From contig NZ_JBHULM010000011.1 of NCBI RefSeq assembly GCF_042684485.1, positions 1,054,001 to 1,118,000 of the forward strand: 64,000 nt of DNA, in the 5' to 3' direction. The notes beneath the pieces were generated by a model, which had not been told where the DNA came from, ran no database searches, and was given only the letters and a program-made list of their open reading frames with translations. Both the position numbers and the translations under genes were made by a program. This DNA is from Oceanihabitans gracilariae (GTDB lineage: Bacteria; Bacteroidota; Bacteroidia; Flavobacteriales; Flavobacteriaceae). Shown one piece after another: positions 17,786 through 25,828 of this stretch. Position 1 is the stretch's first letter. Every line of letters starts with the position of its first letter.

Positions 17786-18262
17786 TTGCGAAAACTAATT
17801 CTTGAAGATTTTATAGATGATATTGACTATACTTTAATTGGTATACATTGCTCTATTGAAGACTACAGATTAGCCTATTTAGTAAACCATTACTTAGGTT
17901 TAAAGCTTAGAAGAAAAGATGTAGATATAGAATATAAAGACACATCTAGCTATTCTATTTTTGAATGGAATGACCAAAAACAGCAAACCATCTGGAATTT
18001 AGTAGCTAACATTAGCAAAATAGAAGTAAACGATACAATAGATGCTACTTCATTATTTGTAAATCAAGAAAAATTTACCAAAACAAACTATTTAATTCCC
18101 GAATACAAGAAAGTAAATTTTATTTTAAAGATAAGTGATGATCCATATCAACACCTACAAAAGCAAGCTTTAAATAAAATTATAGAAATACCACAAGTAA
18201 TAACAGCTTTTGGTATTGATGCAAACAATTTAAAAACTACAGAACAATTAATATTTAACTAA
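17786..18262 (+). CDS. IPExxxVDY-family protein
   Basis: 158 residues with a TTG start (17786-17788). The family is named for a motif that here reads IPEYKKVNF (about residues 105-113; the terminal DY is replaced by NF). It is a small Bacteroidota-restricted family with no known function, commonly found between rnc and pyk as here. There is no signal peptide or membrane segment. The stop overlaps the pyk start by one base (TAATG), so the two are translationally coupled, which suggests a link to central carbon or RNA metabolism only by position. Confidence 0.85.
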   Translation: MRKLILEDFIDDIDYTLIGIHCSIEDYRLAYLVNHYLGLKLRRKDVDIEYKDTSSYSIFEWNDQKQQTIWNLVANISKIEVNDTIDATSLFVNQEKFTKTNYLIPEYKKVNFILKISDDPYQHLQKQALNKIIEIPQVITAFGIDANNLKTTEQLIFN

Positions 18263-19704
18263 TGTTAAAAAGAAAAAAAACAAAAATAGTAGCAACCTTA
18301 GGACCAGCAACAAGTACCAAAGAAGTATTAAAAGGTATGCTAGAAGAAGGTGTAGATGTATTTAGAATCAATTTTTCGCATGCAGATTATGATGATGTAA
18401 AAAACCGCATCAAAATGATACGCGAGCTAAATGAAGAATTTGGTTACAATGCAGCTATTTTAGGAGATTTACAAGGTCCAAAACTTCGTGTAGGAGTAAT
18501 GAAAGGAGACATAATTGTAAAAGAAGGAGATGAAATTATTTTTGCAACAGGAGAGCGTTTTGAAGGAACTAAAAAACGTGTATACATGACCTATGATCGT
18601 TTTCCGCAAGATGCAAAACCAGGAGAACGTATTCTTTTAGATGATGGTAAACTTATATTTGAAGTAGTTTCTACAGATAAAAAATCCGAAGTTAAAGCTA
18701 AAGTTATTCAAGGAGGGCCTCTTAAATCTAAAAAAGGAGTAAACCTACCAAATACCAATATCTCACAACCTGCTTTAACCGAAAAAGATATTGAAGATGC
18801 TATTTTTGCTATCGAGCAAAAAGTAGACTGGATGGCATTATCTTTTGTGCGTCATGCCGAAGATCTTATGCAACTAGAAGAGCTAATTAAAAAACATAGC
18901 GAACATAAAATTCCAATCATTGCAAAAATTGAAAAACCAGAAGCCGTAGAAAACATAGACAAAATTGTTGCCTATTGTGATGGTTTAATGGTTGCTCGTG
19001 GTGATTTAGGAGTAGAAATTCCAGCAGAAGAAGTACCACTTATTCAAAAACAATTAGTACTTCGCGCTAAAAAAGCTAGAATTCCAGTAATTATTGCAAC
19101 GCAAATGATGGAAACCATGATTTCTAGCCTTACACCAACAAGAGCAGAAGTTAATGACGTTGCCAATTCGGTTATGGATGGTGCAGATGCCGTAATGCTT
19201 TCTGGTGAAACTTCCGTTGGGCAATATCCAGTACAAGTAATTCAGCAAATGTCTAACATTATTAAAAGTGTAGAAGACTCTCCGCTAATTCAAGTACCAC
19301 AATTACCACCGCATATTCGTACCAAAAGATACATTACAAAATCTATCTGTTATCACGCAGCTAATATGGCAAACGAAATTAATGCAAAAGGTATTTCAAC
19401 CCTTACCAATAGTGGTTATACAGCATTTCAAATTTCTGCTTGGCGACCACAATCGCACATCTTAGTATTTACATCAAACAAACGTATTTTAACACAATTA
19501 AACTTACTTTGGGGAGTTAAAGCATTCTATTATGATAAGTTTGTAAGCACAGACGAAACCATAGAAGACGTAAATGCCATAGCCTGTAAAAAAGGATACC
19601 TAGAAGTAGGAGACATGCTTATAAGCTTAGCAGCAATGCCAATTCAAGAAAAAGGTATGGTAAACACACTACGTGTCACCGAAATTACAAGCTGTAGTTT
19701 CTAA
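18262..19704 (+). CDS. pyk: pyruvate kinase
   Basis: 480 residues, standard length. It makes ATP and pyruvate from phosphoenolpyruvate and ADP. Conserved blocks are KIVATLGPATST, FRINFSHADY, AILGDLQGPKLRVG, IIAKIEKPEAVENI (catalytic Lys), MVARGDLGVEIPAEEVP and ATQMMETMISSLTPTRAEVNDVANSVMDGADAVMLSGETSVG. The C-terminal domain is full length. It overlaps the upstream IPExxxVDY gene by one base; a hairpin at 19716-19735 lies just past the stop. Confidence 0.97.
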   Translation: MLKRKKTKIVATLGPATSTKEVLKGMLEEGVDVFRINFSHADYDDVKNRIKMIRELNEEFGYNAAILGDLQGPKLRVGVMKGDIIVKEGDEIIFATGERFEGTKKRVYMTYDRFPQDAKPGERILLDDGKLIFEVVSTDKKSEVKAKVIQGGPLKSKKGVNLPNTNISQPALTEKDIEDAIFAIEQKVDWMALSFVRHAEDLMQLEELIKKHSEHKIPIIAKIEKPEAVENIDKIVAYCDGLMVARGDLGVEIPAEEVPLIQKQLVLRAKKARIPVIIATQMMETMISSLTPTRAEVNDVANSVMDGADAVMLSGETSVGQYPVQVIQQMSNIIKSVEDSPLIQVPQLPPHIRTKRYITKSICYHAANMANEINAKGISTLTNSGYTAFQISAWRPQSHILVFTSNKRILTQLNLLWGVKAFYYDKFVSTDETIEDVNAIACKKGYLEVGDMLISLAAMPIQEKGMVNTLRVTEITSCSF

Positions 19705-19715
19705 AAAATGTTTTT

Positions 19716-19735
19716 ATTCCCTCGCAGGAGGGAAT
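19716..19735 (+). repeat. ATTCCCTC/GAGGGAAT hairpin downstream of pyk
   Basis: A perfect 8-bp stem around GCAG, 11 bases past the pyk stop, followed by CTTTCGTTTTTT. It may end the pyk transcript. It is related to hairpins at 28187-28204, 53322-53337 and 55445-55463, three of which share the 3' flank GGAATCTT. Confidence 0.6.
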
Positions 19736-19766
19736 CTTTCGTTTTTTAAGAGATATTAATTTTTAT

Positions 19767-19861
19767 AGCGTTTACTACTTCGCTGAAAAAGCTTCGTAGC
19801 ACCGCGCTTTCACTACTCGCTCTCTGCGAGGAGCTCAAACAAACCGTTCAATCGCTAACGC
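19767..19861 (-). repeat. REP-like element, copy related to 28794-28868
   Basis: Positions 19806-19861 match 28813-28868 at 53 of 56 bases (my count). The core has the strong stem CTCGCTCTCTGCGAG followed by GAGCTCAAAC and ends CTAACGC. The left end is diverged compared with the 28 kb copy. Confidence 0.75.
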
Positions 19862-19884
19862 GAAATCAAGAACATAACAATAAT

Positions 19885-19918
19885 AAAAAACCAGTTACAA
19901 TCATGTAGCTGGTTTTTT
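19885..19918 (+). terminator. intrinsic terminator
   Basis: Stem AAAAAACCAG / CTGGTTTTTT with an inner TAC/GTA pairing. It is the second possible stop for the pyk transcript and isolates the next gene at 20013. Confidence 0.75.
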
Positions 19919-20012
19919 TATTTTAAGTAGCATATAAAACAAAGCATCTATTAATTCAATTATAAACCTTACTTTTGAAGACTCAAAAAATGTTTATTAT
20001 AAACTGTAATTT

Positions 20013-20402
20013 ATGCCATACCAAGATGAATTTGTTCTTTTCTGGGAACAAGTAAAACAAAGTGTAGAAGAAGGAAGATTTGCCAAATTAACCATGGCAA
20101 AAACCATTGGTAAGCAAGAATTAAAAAACATATTTGTAAGACCTCTAGACGCAGAATCTGGTTCTAATGTACTAGTGAAAGTACACTACAGACCTAAAGA
20201 AACAGAAGACGAAGAGCAAGAACTTAGCTTAGACCAAACCTTTACGTTTTTAAAAGGCTATTTATTAAAACCCTTTTTATCTGTTATCTTATTTACCACA
20301 ACCAAAGATGTAACCTTTAAAGTAAATAAAAAAGGAGCAGGAAGCATTACTGAAAATGCACCAACATTTCGCGATGTTATTCTAGCTAAACGTTCAGAAT
20401 AA
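20013..20402 (+). CDS. conserved hypothetical protein, 129 residues
   Basis: I do not recognise a named domain with certainty. The 129-residue product has no signal peptide. It opens with an acidic/aromatic helix (DEFVLFWEQVKQSVEEGRF), contains KQELKNIFVRPLD and a central VKVHYRPKETEDEEQE stretch, and ends with charged residues. Basic and acidic residues are mixed and codon use matches its neighbours, supporting a real cytoplasmic gene. It stands alone, convergent with the next gene (stops seven bases apart). Similar short orphan proteins are common in flavobacteria. Confidence 0.7.
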   Translation: MPYQDEFVLFWEQVKQSVEEGRFAKLTMAKTIGKQELKNIFVRPLDAESGSNVLVKVHYRPKETEDEEQELSLDQTFTFLKGYLLKPFLSVILFTTTKDVTFKVNKKGAGSITENAPTFRDVILAKRSE

Positions 20403-20408
20403 ACTACC

Positions 20409-21386
20409 TTATTCTATTGCATGCTTAGCTAAAAACTCTAAAATAAGTTTAGCAACCTCTCTTGTTTTTTCTTCTGCTGCAAAATGTCCAGCATCTAGTA
20501 AATGTAACTCGGCATTAGGTACATCTCTTAAATAGGCTTTAGCACCTTTATAATTAAATTTTAAATCCTTTTTTCCCCAAGCAATAAGCGTTTTAGGTTG
20601 GTTTTCACGTAACATACTTTGCCATTTTGGGTAACGCAATAAATTAGTATTGTAATCTTGAAAAAGCTGTACTTGAATTTCTCTGTCTTTTTTAGAGGCT
20701 AAAAAAGCCAAATCATGCGTCCATGCATCCGGACTTTGTATATGGATGTTGGTACTGTCTAAATCAAATAAATACTGTTTGTTAATAATGGCATCTTTAC
20801 CTGTTAAACCATATAAAAAATCGTGTTTTTCGGGTGATGTATCTGTTTGTGCTGTTCTAAAAAAATCTTGTCGTTGTGTGGTTAATCCGTCTAAATACGC
20901 ATTGGCATTTTGAACAATTAAAGCTTCAATGCGTTTTGGGTTTTTCATCATCATTCTATAGCCAACAGGAGCACCAAAATCTTGCATGTACATCACGTAG
21001 TTATCAATTTTAAGAGAGTTTATTAGCTTTTCGGTATAATCTGCCAATAAATCAAAAGTATATGTTGTGGTTTCAGGGTCTAGATGTGTACTATAACCAG
21101 AACCTAAATTATCAGGCGCAATAATATGGTAATGCGTGGCTAACATAGGAATTAGGTTTCTGTAAGAATGCGAAGAAGAAGGATAACCATGTAATAAAAC
21201 AATGGTTGGCTTGTTTTTATCTCCAGCTTCTCTATAAAACAGTTTTACACTGTCTATTTCTTTGTAATTATAGGTAGTTGCAGGAGGTAAAAAATACGCT
21301 TTGTTGTTGTTTGCTTCAGTTTTTTTTGTGTCACTACATGCAAAAACAGATAGTGCTGTAAGTAAAAGGAAGAATATGGATTTCAT
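20409..21386 (-). CDS. alpha/beta hydrolase lipoprotein (haloalkane dehalogenase / epoxide hydrolase type)
   Basis: 325 residues. A lipoprotein signal peptide (lipobox SVFAC, Cys17) puts it on the outside of a membrane. The fold is readable: VLLHGYPSSSHSYRNLIP (oxyanion hole), DNLGSGYS, then a nucleophile elbow reading MQDFGAPVG with an Asp nucleophile in place of Ser, as in haloalkane dehalogenases and epoxide hydrolases, and a late DAGHFAAEE with the catalytic His. An Asp nucleophile rules out a simple esterase. The natural substrate is unknown. It is convergent with the hypothetical gene at 20013. Confidence 0.85.
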   Translation of the reverse strand: MKSIFFLLLTALSVFACSDTKKTEANNNKAYFLPPATTYNYKEIDSVKLFYREAGDKNKPTIVLLHGYPSSSHSYRNLIPMLATHYHIIAPDNLGSGYSTHLDPETTTYTFDLLADYTEKLINSLKIDNYVMYMQDFGAPVGYRMMMKNPKRIEALIVQNANAYLDGLTTQRQDFFRTAQTDTSPEKHDFLYGLTGKDAIINKQYLFDLDSTNIHIQSPDAWTHDLAFLASKKDREIQVQLFQDYNTNLLRYPKWQSMLRENQPKTLIAWGKKDLKFNYKGAKAYLRDVPNAELHLLDAGHFAAEEKTREVAKLILEFLAKHAIE

Positions 21387-21544
21387 GGAAGCTTTTTAGT
21401 TTCTTTATGGTTTAGACGTATTTATTGGTGATGCTTTCTCGTGAAACGGTTTATTTTTTAATAATAGCATGCGCATTTAGGTGTTAGATAAAAGCCATAA
21501 CCAAAATAGATGCAGGTTATGGCTTTTAAGTTGTTTTTTAGCTT

Positions 21545-22291
21545 TTAGTTTCTACCAGCCATAACACCTCCATCAGTATCCCAAATAGCGCCTGTAACCC
21601 AAGCAGCTTTGTCAGATAATAAGAATACAATACTATTGGCAACGTCTTCAGACTCCCCAAAACGTCCTATTGGATGAAATCCGTTAAAACCAACCAAGGC
21701 TTCTTTAGCTGCCTCTTCACCACCAAATACACCATGATAAACAGGAGTATTTACTAGAGCTGGAGAAACTGCGTTTACACGAATATTATCTTCTGCTAAC
21801 TCCATAGCCAAATGTTGCGTTAACGAGTGTAAACCTGCTTTTTGCATAGAATATGCCGAAGATGGTGTTGCTTTTACCGCTTGTTTTGCCCACATAGAAC
21901 CTACATTTACTATTGAACCACCTTGAGTTGCTTTCATTTTTTTAGCAGCACTTTGTGTGATAAAAAAGAAACCTCTATTTAAATCTTGGTACGCATTATA
22001 ATCTTCCATGGTGTGGTCTAAAAAAGGTTTAGGACCAAAAATTCCGGAAGCATTTACTAAATAATCTAAGTTATCAAGCGCATCAATTTTGGTTAATAAA
22101 GCATCAACTTCATTCGTGTTAGATATGTCTGCTGTATGTTTTACCAAGTTTGGCACATCTGCAATTTTATTGGTGTTTCTACCTACAACATGTACTGTTG
22201 CTCCACCTTCTAATAAGGCGTTTGTTGTTGCATTACCAATGCCGCTTGTTCCACCAATGACTAAGGCTACTTTGTTTTCAAATTCTTTCAT
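21545..22291 (-). CDS. short-chain dehydrogenase/reductase under TetR-type control
   Basis: 248 residues, classical SDR length. The nucleotide motif is GGTSGIGNATTNAL, followed by NASGIFG (NAG-type) and the catalytic Ser...Tyr-Lys set (NVGSMWAKQ..., AYSMQKAGLHSL). The GRNT after beta-2 suggests NADP(H) preference. The promoter carries a perfect 8-bp inverted repeat (22318-22335) identical in core to one before the adjacent tetR gene, so the regulator just upstream very probably represses it. The substrate is unknown; an inducible detoxification reductase is likely. Confidence 0.92.
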   Translation of the reverse strand: MKEFENKVALVIGGTSGIGNATTNALLEGGATVHVVGRNTNKIADVPNLVKHTADISNTNEVDALLTKIDALDNLDYLVNASGIFGPKPFLDHTMEDYNAYQDLNRGFFFITQSAAKKMKATQGGSIVNVGSMWAKQAVKATPSSAYSMQKAGLHSLTQHLAMELAEDNIRVNAVSPALVNTPVYHGVFGGEEAAKEALVGFNGFHPIGRFGESEDVANSIVFLLSDKAAWVTGAIWDTDGGVMAGRN

Positions 22292-22317
22292 AGTATTTTT
22301 ATTTAATTGTTAATTAT

Positions 22318-22335
22318 AGACAGACAAGTCTGTCT
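22318..22335. promoter_or_regulatory. TetR-type operator before the SDR gene
   Basis: AGACAGAC-AA-GTCTGTCT is a perfect inverted repeat, centred about 35 bases before the SDR ATG (22291). The same core (ACAGACAAGTCTGT) recurs at 22946-22959. Confidence 0.8.
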
Positions 22336-22353
22336 TTTTTATTGTAAATTTTT

Positions 22354-22917
22354 TTAACTTATTATTTTTTTACATAAATTTTTAGACTCCAAAATAGGCC
22401 AATCTTCTTGGTGTAAGTGGCTTTCTCCTACAGCACTTTCATAGAGTAAGTAAATTTGTCTGGCTAGAGAATTTACTTGTGCTTCTTTAACTTGTTCTAA
22501 ATTATTGGTGATTAGTTTCGCTATTAGTGCAATGAAATCTTTTTTTTGAGATTGAATTTCATTTCTAATCAACTCATTGTCTTTTGGTATTTCTGAAACG
22601 GTTTTAATACACCAGCAACCATTAAATTCTTTGTCTTGATAAAACAATTGAAGAAAATCAAAAATGGCTAATATCTGTTCTTTTCCTTTTGGTTTTGATG
22701 TAATAAAGGGTTTAAAATTTTGTAAAAAACTATTGTTTTTAAATTGAAGATACGCCAAGCAAATTTCTTCTTTAGACTTAAAATGATTGTATAAGGTGGC
22801 TTTTGCAATACCTGCTTCCGCAATAATTTGGTTTATTCCTGTAGCGTTATACCCATTTTTATAAAATAAAAAAGAGGCTGTTTCAGTAATTTTATTTTTT
22901 ACCTCAGCGTGTTTCAT
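22354..22917 (-). CDS. TetR/AcrR-family transcriptional regulator
   Basis: 187 residues from the ATG at 22917 (MKHAEVKNKITETA). The helix-turn-helix is readable: LFYKNGYNATGINQIIAEAGIAKATLYNHF, the classic TetR DNA-binding block. The C-terminal half is the variable ligand-binding part with CWCIKTVSEI. A longer frame starting at 22953 would cross the operator at 22946-22959 and add a non-TetR-like segment, so the short start is preferred. The operator lies 29 bases upstream of this start and again before the SDR gene, implying self-repression plus control of the SDR. The inducer is unknown. Confidence 0.92.
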   Translation of the reverse strand: MKHAEVKNKITETASFLFYKNGYNATGINQIIAEAGIAKATLYNHFKSKEEICLAYLQFKNNSFLQNFKPFITSKPKGKEQILAIFDFLQLFYQDKEFNGCWCIKTVSEIPKDNELIRNEIQSQKKDFIALIAKLITNNLEQVKEAQVNSLARQIYLLYESAVGESHLHQEDWPILESKNLCKKIIS

Positions 22918-22945
22918 GCTGCAAATATAGAATAATAATTTAAAA

Positions 22946-22959
22946 ACAGACAAGTCTGT
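22946..22959. promoter_or_regulatory. TetR-type operator before the tetR gene
   Basis: ACAGAC-AA-GTCTGT palindrome, sharing the core of the operator at 22318-22335, between the tetR start (22917) and the dinB stop (22968). It points to autoregulation. Confidence 0.8.
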
Positions 22960-22967
22960 CTATTTTT

Positions 22968-24071
22968 TTAAAAACCAAACTGTAACTGTACACTAACTTC
23001 TTTGTCTTTTTCAACAAGCTTTTTAGCTTTTTCGGTATTTAAATTAGATAAAGAAATACCTAATAATCTTACCGAATTGCTCATCTTTTCTTGATACAAT
23101 AAATCTTTTGCAGTTTCTAAAATAATACTGGTGTCACTAATAAAATAAGGTAAAGTTTTACTTCTGGTTTGTAAAGTAAAATCACTGTATTTTATTTTTA
23201 GGGTTACTGTTTTTCCAGCAACTTTACTTTTTTTTAAACGTCTGGATACTTCCTCGGCAATATGCTGTAGCTTTTCTAGCATAAAAATTTCAGAAGAAAG
23301 GTTTTCTTGAAAAGTACGTTCTGCAGCAAGTGATTTTCTGGTTCTGTTTGGTTTTACTTCGCTGTTGTGTATTCCTCTAACAATATAATAGTAGTAGCGT
23401 CCAGATTTCCCGAAGTTTTCGTCAAGGTATTCTAGTGTTTTAGATTTTAAATCCTTTCCTGTAAAAATGCCTTTTTGGTACATTTTTTCGGCAGTAACTT
23501 TACCAACACCATAAAATTTTCGGATATCTAAATCTTCTAAAAAAGTTAACACCTCTTCCGGATTTACCGTTTTTTGTCCGTTAGGTTTGTTATAATCACT
23601 AGCTACTTTGGCAATAAACTTATTGATGCTAATTCCTGCCGAAGCGGTTAAGCCTATCTCATTGTAAATACGATCTCTAATTTCTTTAGCAAGTAACGAA
23701 GCGCTCGGATTTCCTTTTTTGTTTTCGGTAACATCTAAATAGGCTTCATCTAAAGAAAGCGGTTCTACCAAATCGGTATAATCAAAAAAAATCTTTTTTA
23801 CTTTTTTTGATATTTCCGTGTATCTATCAAAACGCGGTTTTACAAAAACAAGGTCAGGACAGTTTCGTCTTGCTTGTGCGCCACTAATGGCACTTCGTAC
23901 GCCAAATTTTCTAGCTTCGTAACTTGCAGCACTAACCACACCACGAGTTCCGCCACCACCAACAGCAACTGGTTTTCCGCGTAGTTCTGGGTTATCCATT
24001 TGTTCTACAGAAGCATAAAATGCATCCATATCTACATGAATAATTTTTCGAATTGGTAAATCGCTTGACAT
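22968..24071 (-). CDS. dinB: DNA polymerase IV (Y family)
   Basis: 367 residues, typical length. Catalytic acids are in HVDMDAFYASVEQ and SLDEAYLDVT; the little finger and helix-hairpin-helix region (FYGVGKVTAEKMYQKGIF) is present. The C-terminal VSVQLQFGF resembles a beta-clamp-binding tail (QLxLF-type). It copies damaged templates. No LexA-type box was recognised. It shares a 24-base divergent gap with the lysoplasmalogenase gene. Confidence 0.95.
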   Translation of the reverse strand: MSSDLPIRKIIHVDMDAFYASVEQMDNPELRGKPVAVGGGGTRGVVSAASYEARKFGVRSAISGAQARRNCPDLVFVKPRFDRYTEISKKVKKIFFDYTDLVEPLSLDEAYLDVTENKKGNPSASLLAKEIRDRIYNEIGLTASAGISINKFIAKVASDYNKPNGQKTVNPEEVLTFLEDLDIRKFYGVGKVTAEKMYQKGIFTGKDLKSKTLEYLDENFGKSGRYYYYIVRGIHNSEVKPNRTRKSLAAERTFQENLSSEIFMLEKLQHIAEEVSRRLKKSKVAGKTVTLKIKYSDFTLQTRSKTLPYFISDTSIILETAKDLLYQEKMSNSVRLLGISLSNLNTEKAKKLVEKDKEVSVQLQFGF

Positions 24072-24095
24072 GATGTAAATTTAGAAAATAATAGA

Positions 24096-24770
24096 ATGAA
24101 ACAATTCATGAAAAAAAGTATTCTTCTAATTTTAATAATAATTTCTGTACTCTGTACCATTGTTTCGTCTTATATAAACAATAGTGTTATGCATTATGTG
24201 TTTAAACCTTTGTCTACTATATTGGTGATTCTTTTACCTGTTTTGTACGCTAAAAATGGGTTAAAACCTTATAAAAACATGCTGTTAATAGGTTTGGTTT
24301 TTTGCCTAATAGGCGACGTTTTTTTAATGTTTGATGCGTATTTTGTTTTAGGCTTAGCTTCCTTTTTAATTGGTCATGTGTTTTTTATCTATGCATTTAC
24401 TACTATAAATGGTTTTAGTACGAAATGGAAAACCTTGATTCCGTTACTAATTATTTCAGGATTTGTGTTTTTGTTTTTAAAAGACCATTTAGGTAATTTA
24501 TTAATTCCTGTAATTCTTTATATAACTTGTATTGTTCTTATGGCATGGCAAGCTTTAAACGTATATATTTGGAAAAAAGAATATGGGTTTTTGTTAATAA
24601 CCATTGGTGCTTTTTTGTTTTTAGTATCTGATTCTGTTTTAGCAATAAATAAGTTTGTTACTAATTTTACCATAGCCCAATTTTTAATCTCAAGTACCTA
24701 TTGGTCTGCAATTACTTTAATTGCACTTTCAACAATTTATATTAATGACACATCAAAAACAGAAATCTAA
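24096..24770 (+). CDS. YhhN/TMEM86-family lysoplasmalogenase-like membrane protein
   Basis: 224 residues with about seven or eight hydrophobic membrane segments. The LVFCLIGDVFLMFDAYFVLGLASFLIGHVFFIYAF stretch carries the conserved Asp pair of the YhhN family (GDxxLM...D and later VSDSVLAINKF). Members include the eukaryotic TMEM86B lysoplasmalogenase. The specific lipid substrate in this bacterium is unknown. The CYTH gene begins inside its 3' end (26-base overlap). Confidence 0.85.
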   Translation: MKQFMKKSILLILIIISVLCTIVSSYINNSVMHYVFKPLSTILVILLPVLYAKNGLKPYKNMLLIGLVFCLIGDVFLMFDAYFVLGLASFLIGHVFFIYAFTTINGFSTKWKTLIPLLIISGFVFLFLKDHLGNLLIPVILYITCIVLMAWQALNVYIWKKEYGFLLITIGAFLFLVSDSVLAINKFVTNFTIAQFLISSTYWSAITLIALSTIYINDTSKTEI

Positions 24771-25242
24771 TTTAGAAATAGAGCGTAAGTTTTTAGTAAA
24801 ATCTACAGCGTTTAAAACGGAAGCTTTTAAGCAAACCAAAATTGTACAAGGGTTTTTAAGTACCAATAAAAAACGAACCGTTCGCGTAAGACTAAAAGGC
24901 GAACAAGGTTTTTTAACCATAAAAGGAGCGTCTTCTAAAAACGGATTATCGCGTTTTGAATGGGAAAAAGAAATTAGTAAAACCGAAGCAGAAGATCTTT
25001 TAAAACTTTGTAAAAAAGGAGTTATTGATAAAATACGATATGAAGTTAAAGTAGAAAATCATATTTTTGAAGTAGATGAATTTTTTGGCGCAAACAAAGG
25101 TTTGATTGTTGCAGAAGTAGAATTACAAGAAGAAACCGAAACTTTTGTTAAACCCGATTGGTTAGGAAAGGAAGTCACCGGAAAAATAAAATATTATAAC
25201 TCGCAATTAAGTAGTAACCCTTTTACTACTTGGAAAAAATAA
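24745..25242 (+). CDS. CYTH-domain protein
   Basis: 165 residues from the preferred ATG at 24745, which overlaps the end of the YhhN gene by 26 bases; a TTG start at 24721 is possible but adds only non-conserved residues. The N-terminal signature NLEIERKFLVK (ExExK) and later RVRLKGEQGFLTIKG, YEVKVENHIFEVDEF and AEVELQEE are the metal- and triphosphate-binding strands of the CYTH tunnel (adenylate cyclase CyaB/thiamine triphosphatase fold). In bacteria these often hydrolyse inorganic triphosphate. The exact substrate is not shown. Confidence 0.9.
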   Translation: MTHQKQKSNLEIERKFLVKSTAFKTEAFKQTKIVQGFLSTNKKRTVRVRLKGEQGFLTIKGASSKNGLSRFEWEKEISKTEAEDLLKLCKKGVIDKIRYEVKVENHIFEVDEFFGANKGLIVAEVELQEETETFVKPDWLGKEVTGKIKYYNSQLSSNPFTTWKK

Positions 25243-25249
25243 AATACCC

Positions 25250-25783
25250 ATGAAACAATTTATAATTTTAATTTTTGCTTTAGTAACTGTTGTAGCTTGT
25301 AAAAAAGAAAGTAAAGCCGTTACAGATGATATTTCAACCGTTCCAAATATAGAAGCAGTAGAAGAAGTAATAGATGAGGTTGTAGAAGAAAAGCCATCTG
25401 TTACTGCACTTAAAGCGGAATTAAAAGCAAAAGGATTTGAAACCTTTGATTATGTAGACCCAAAAACGCAAGACACCATACTTATGCAAAAATACTTTAT
25501 GGCGTTTTTAAAGAAAGGACCAATAAGAAGCCAGAATGAAGAAGTAGATAAAGGGTTACAAGAAGAACATTTAGAACATTTAGGTAGAATGTACGACGAA
25601 GGTTTTGCCGATTTAATAGGTCCTTTTGGAGACGATGGAGATATACGTGGTATTACTGTGTATAACGTGCCAAATAAAAAAATGGCAGATAGCTTGGCTA
25701 ATCTAGATCCTATGGTACAAGCAGGTCGTTTAGCTGTAGAGATTCGACCTTGGTGGTGTGCAAAAGGACAGTTTTTACGATAA
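25250..25783 (+). CDS. predicted lipoprotein with YciI-like C-terminal part
   Basis: 177 residues. Lipobox VVAC (Cys17) after a short signal peptide; an acidic, valine/glutamate-rich linker (about 25-55) follows. Residues about 75-175 (QKYFMAFLKKGPIRSQNEEVDKG..., ..EEHLEHLGRMYDEG, then GPFGDDGDIRGITVY and EIRPWWCAKGQFL) match a YciI/DGPF-like fold. The function is unknown. It lies eight bases past the CYTH gene and is probably co-transcribed with it; the next gene is convergent. Confidence 0.8.
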   Translation: MKQFIILIFALVTVVACKKESKAVTDDISTVPNIEAVEEVIDEVVEEKPSVTALKAELKAKGFETFDYVDPKTQDTILMQKYFMAFLKKGPIRSQNEEVDKGLQEEHLEHLGRMYDEGFADLIGPFGDDGDIRGITVYNVPNKKMADSLANLDPMVQAGRLAVEIRPWWCAKGQFLR

Positions 25784-25828
25784 AATAAATGATTTACCGT
25801 TATTGTTTGTTTTCCACTTTAATCCTTG

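Larger units (their letters stand above)
19705..20012. other. 308-base intergenic stretch after pyk with three structured elements
   Basis: It holds a palindromic hairpin next to the pyk stop (19716-19735), a REP-like element (19767-19861) and an intrinsic terminator (19885-19918). No coding frame is supported. Confidence 0.8.

Noticed and set aside
22918..22953. Longer start of the TetR regulator at 22953
   Set aside because: It would run through the operator palindrome and add a non-TetR-like segment; MKHAEVKNKI at 22917 fits the family.
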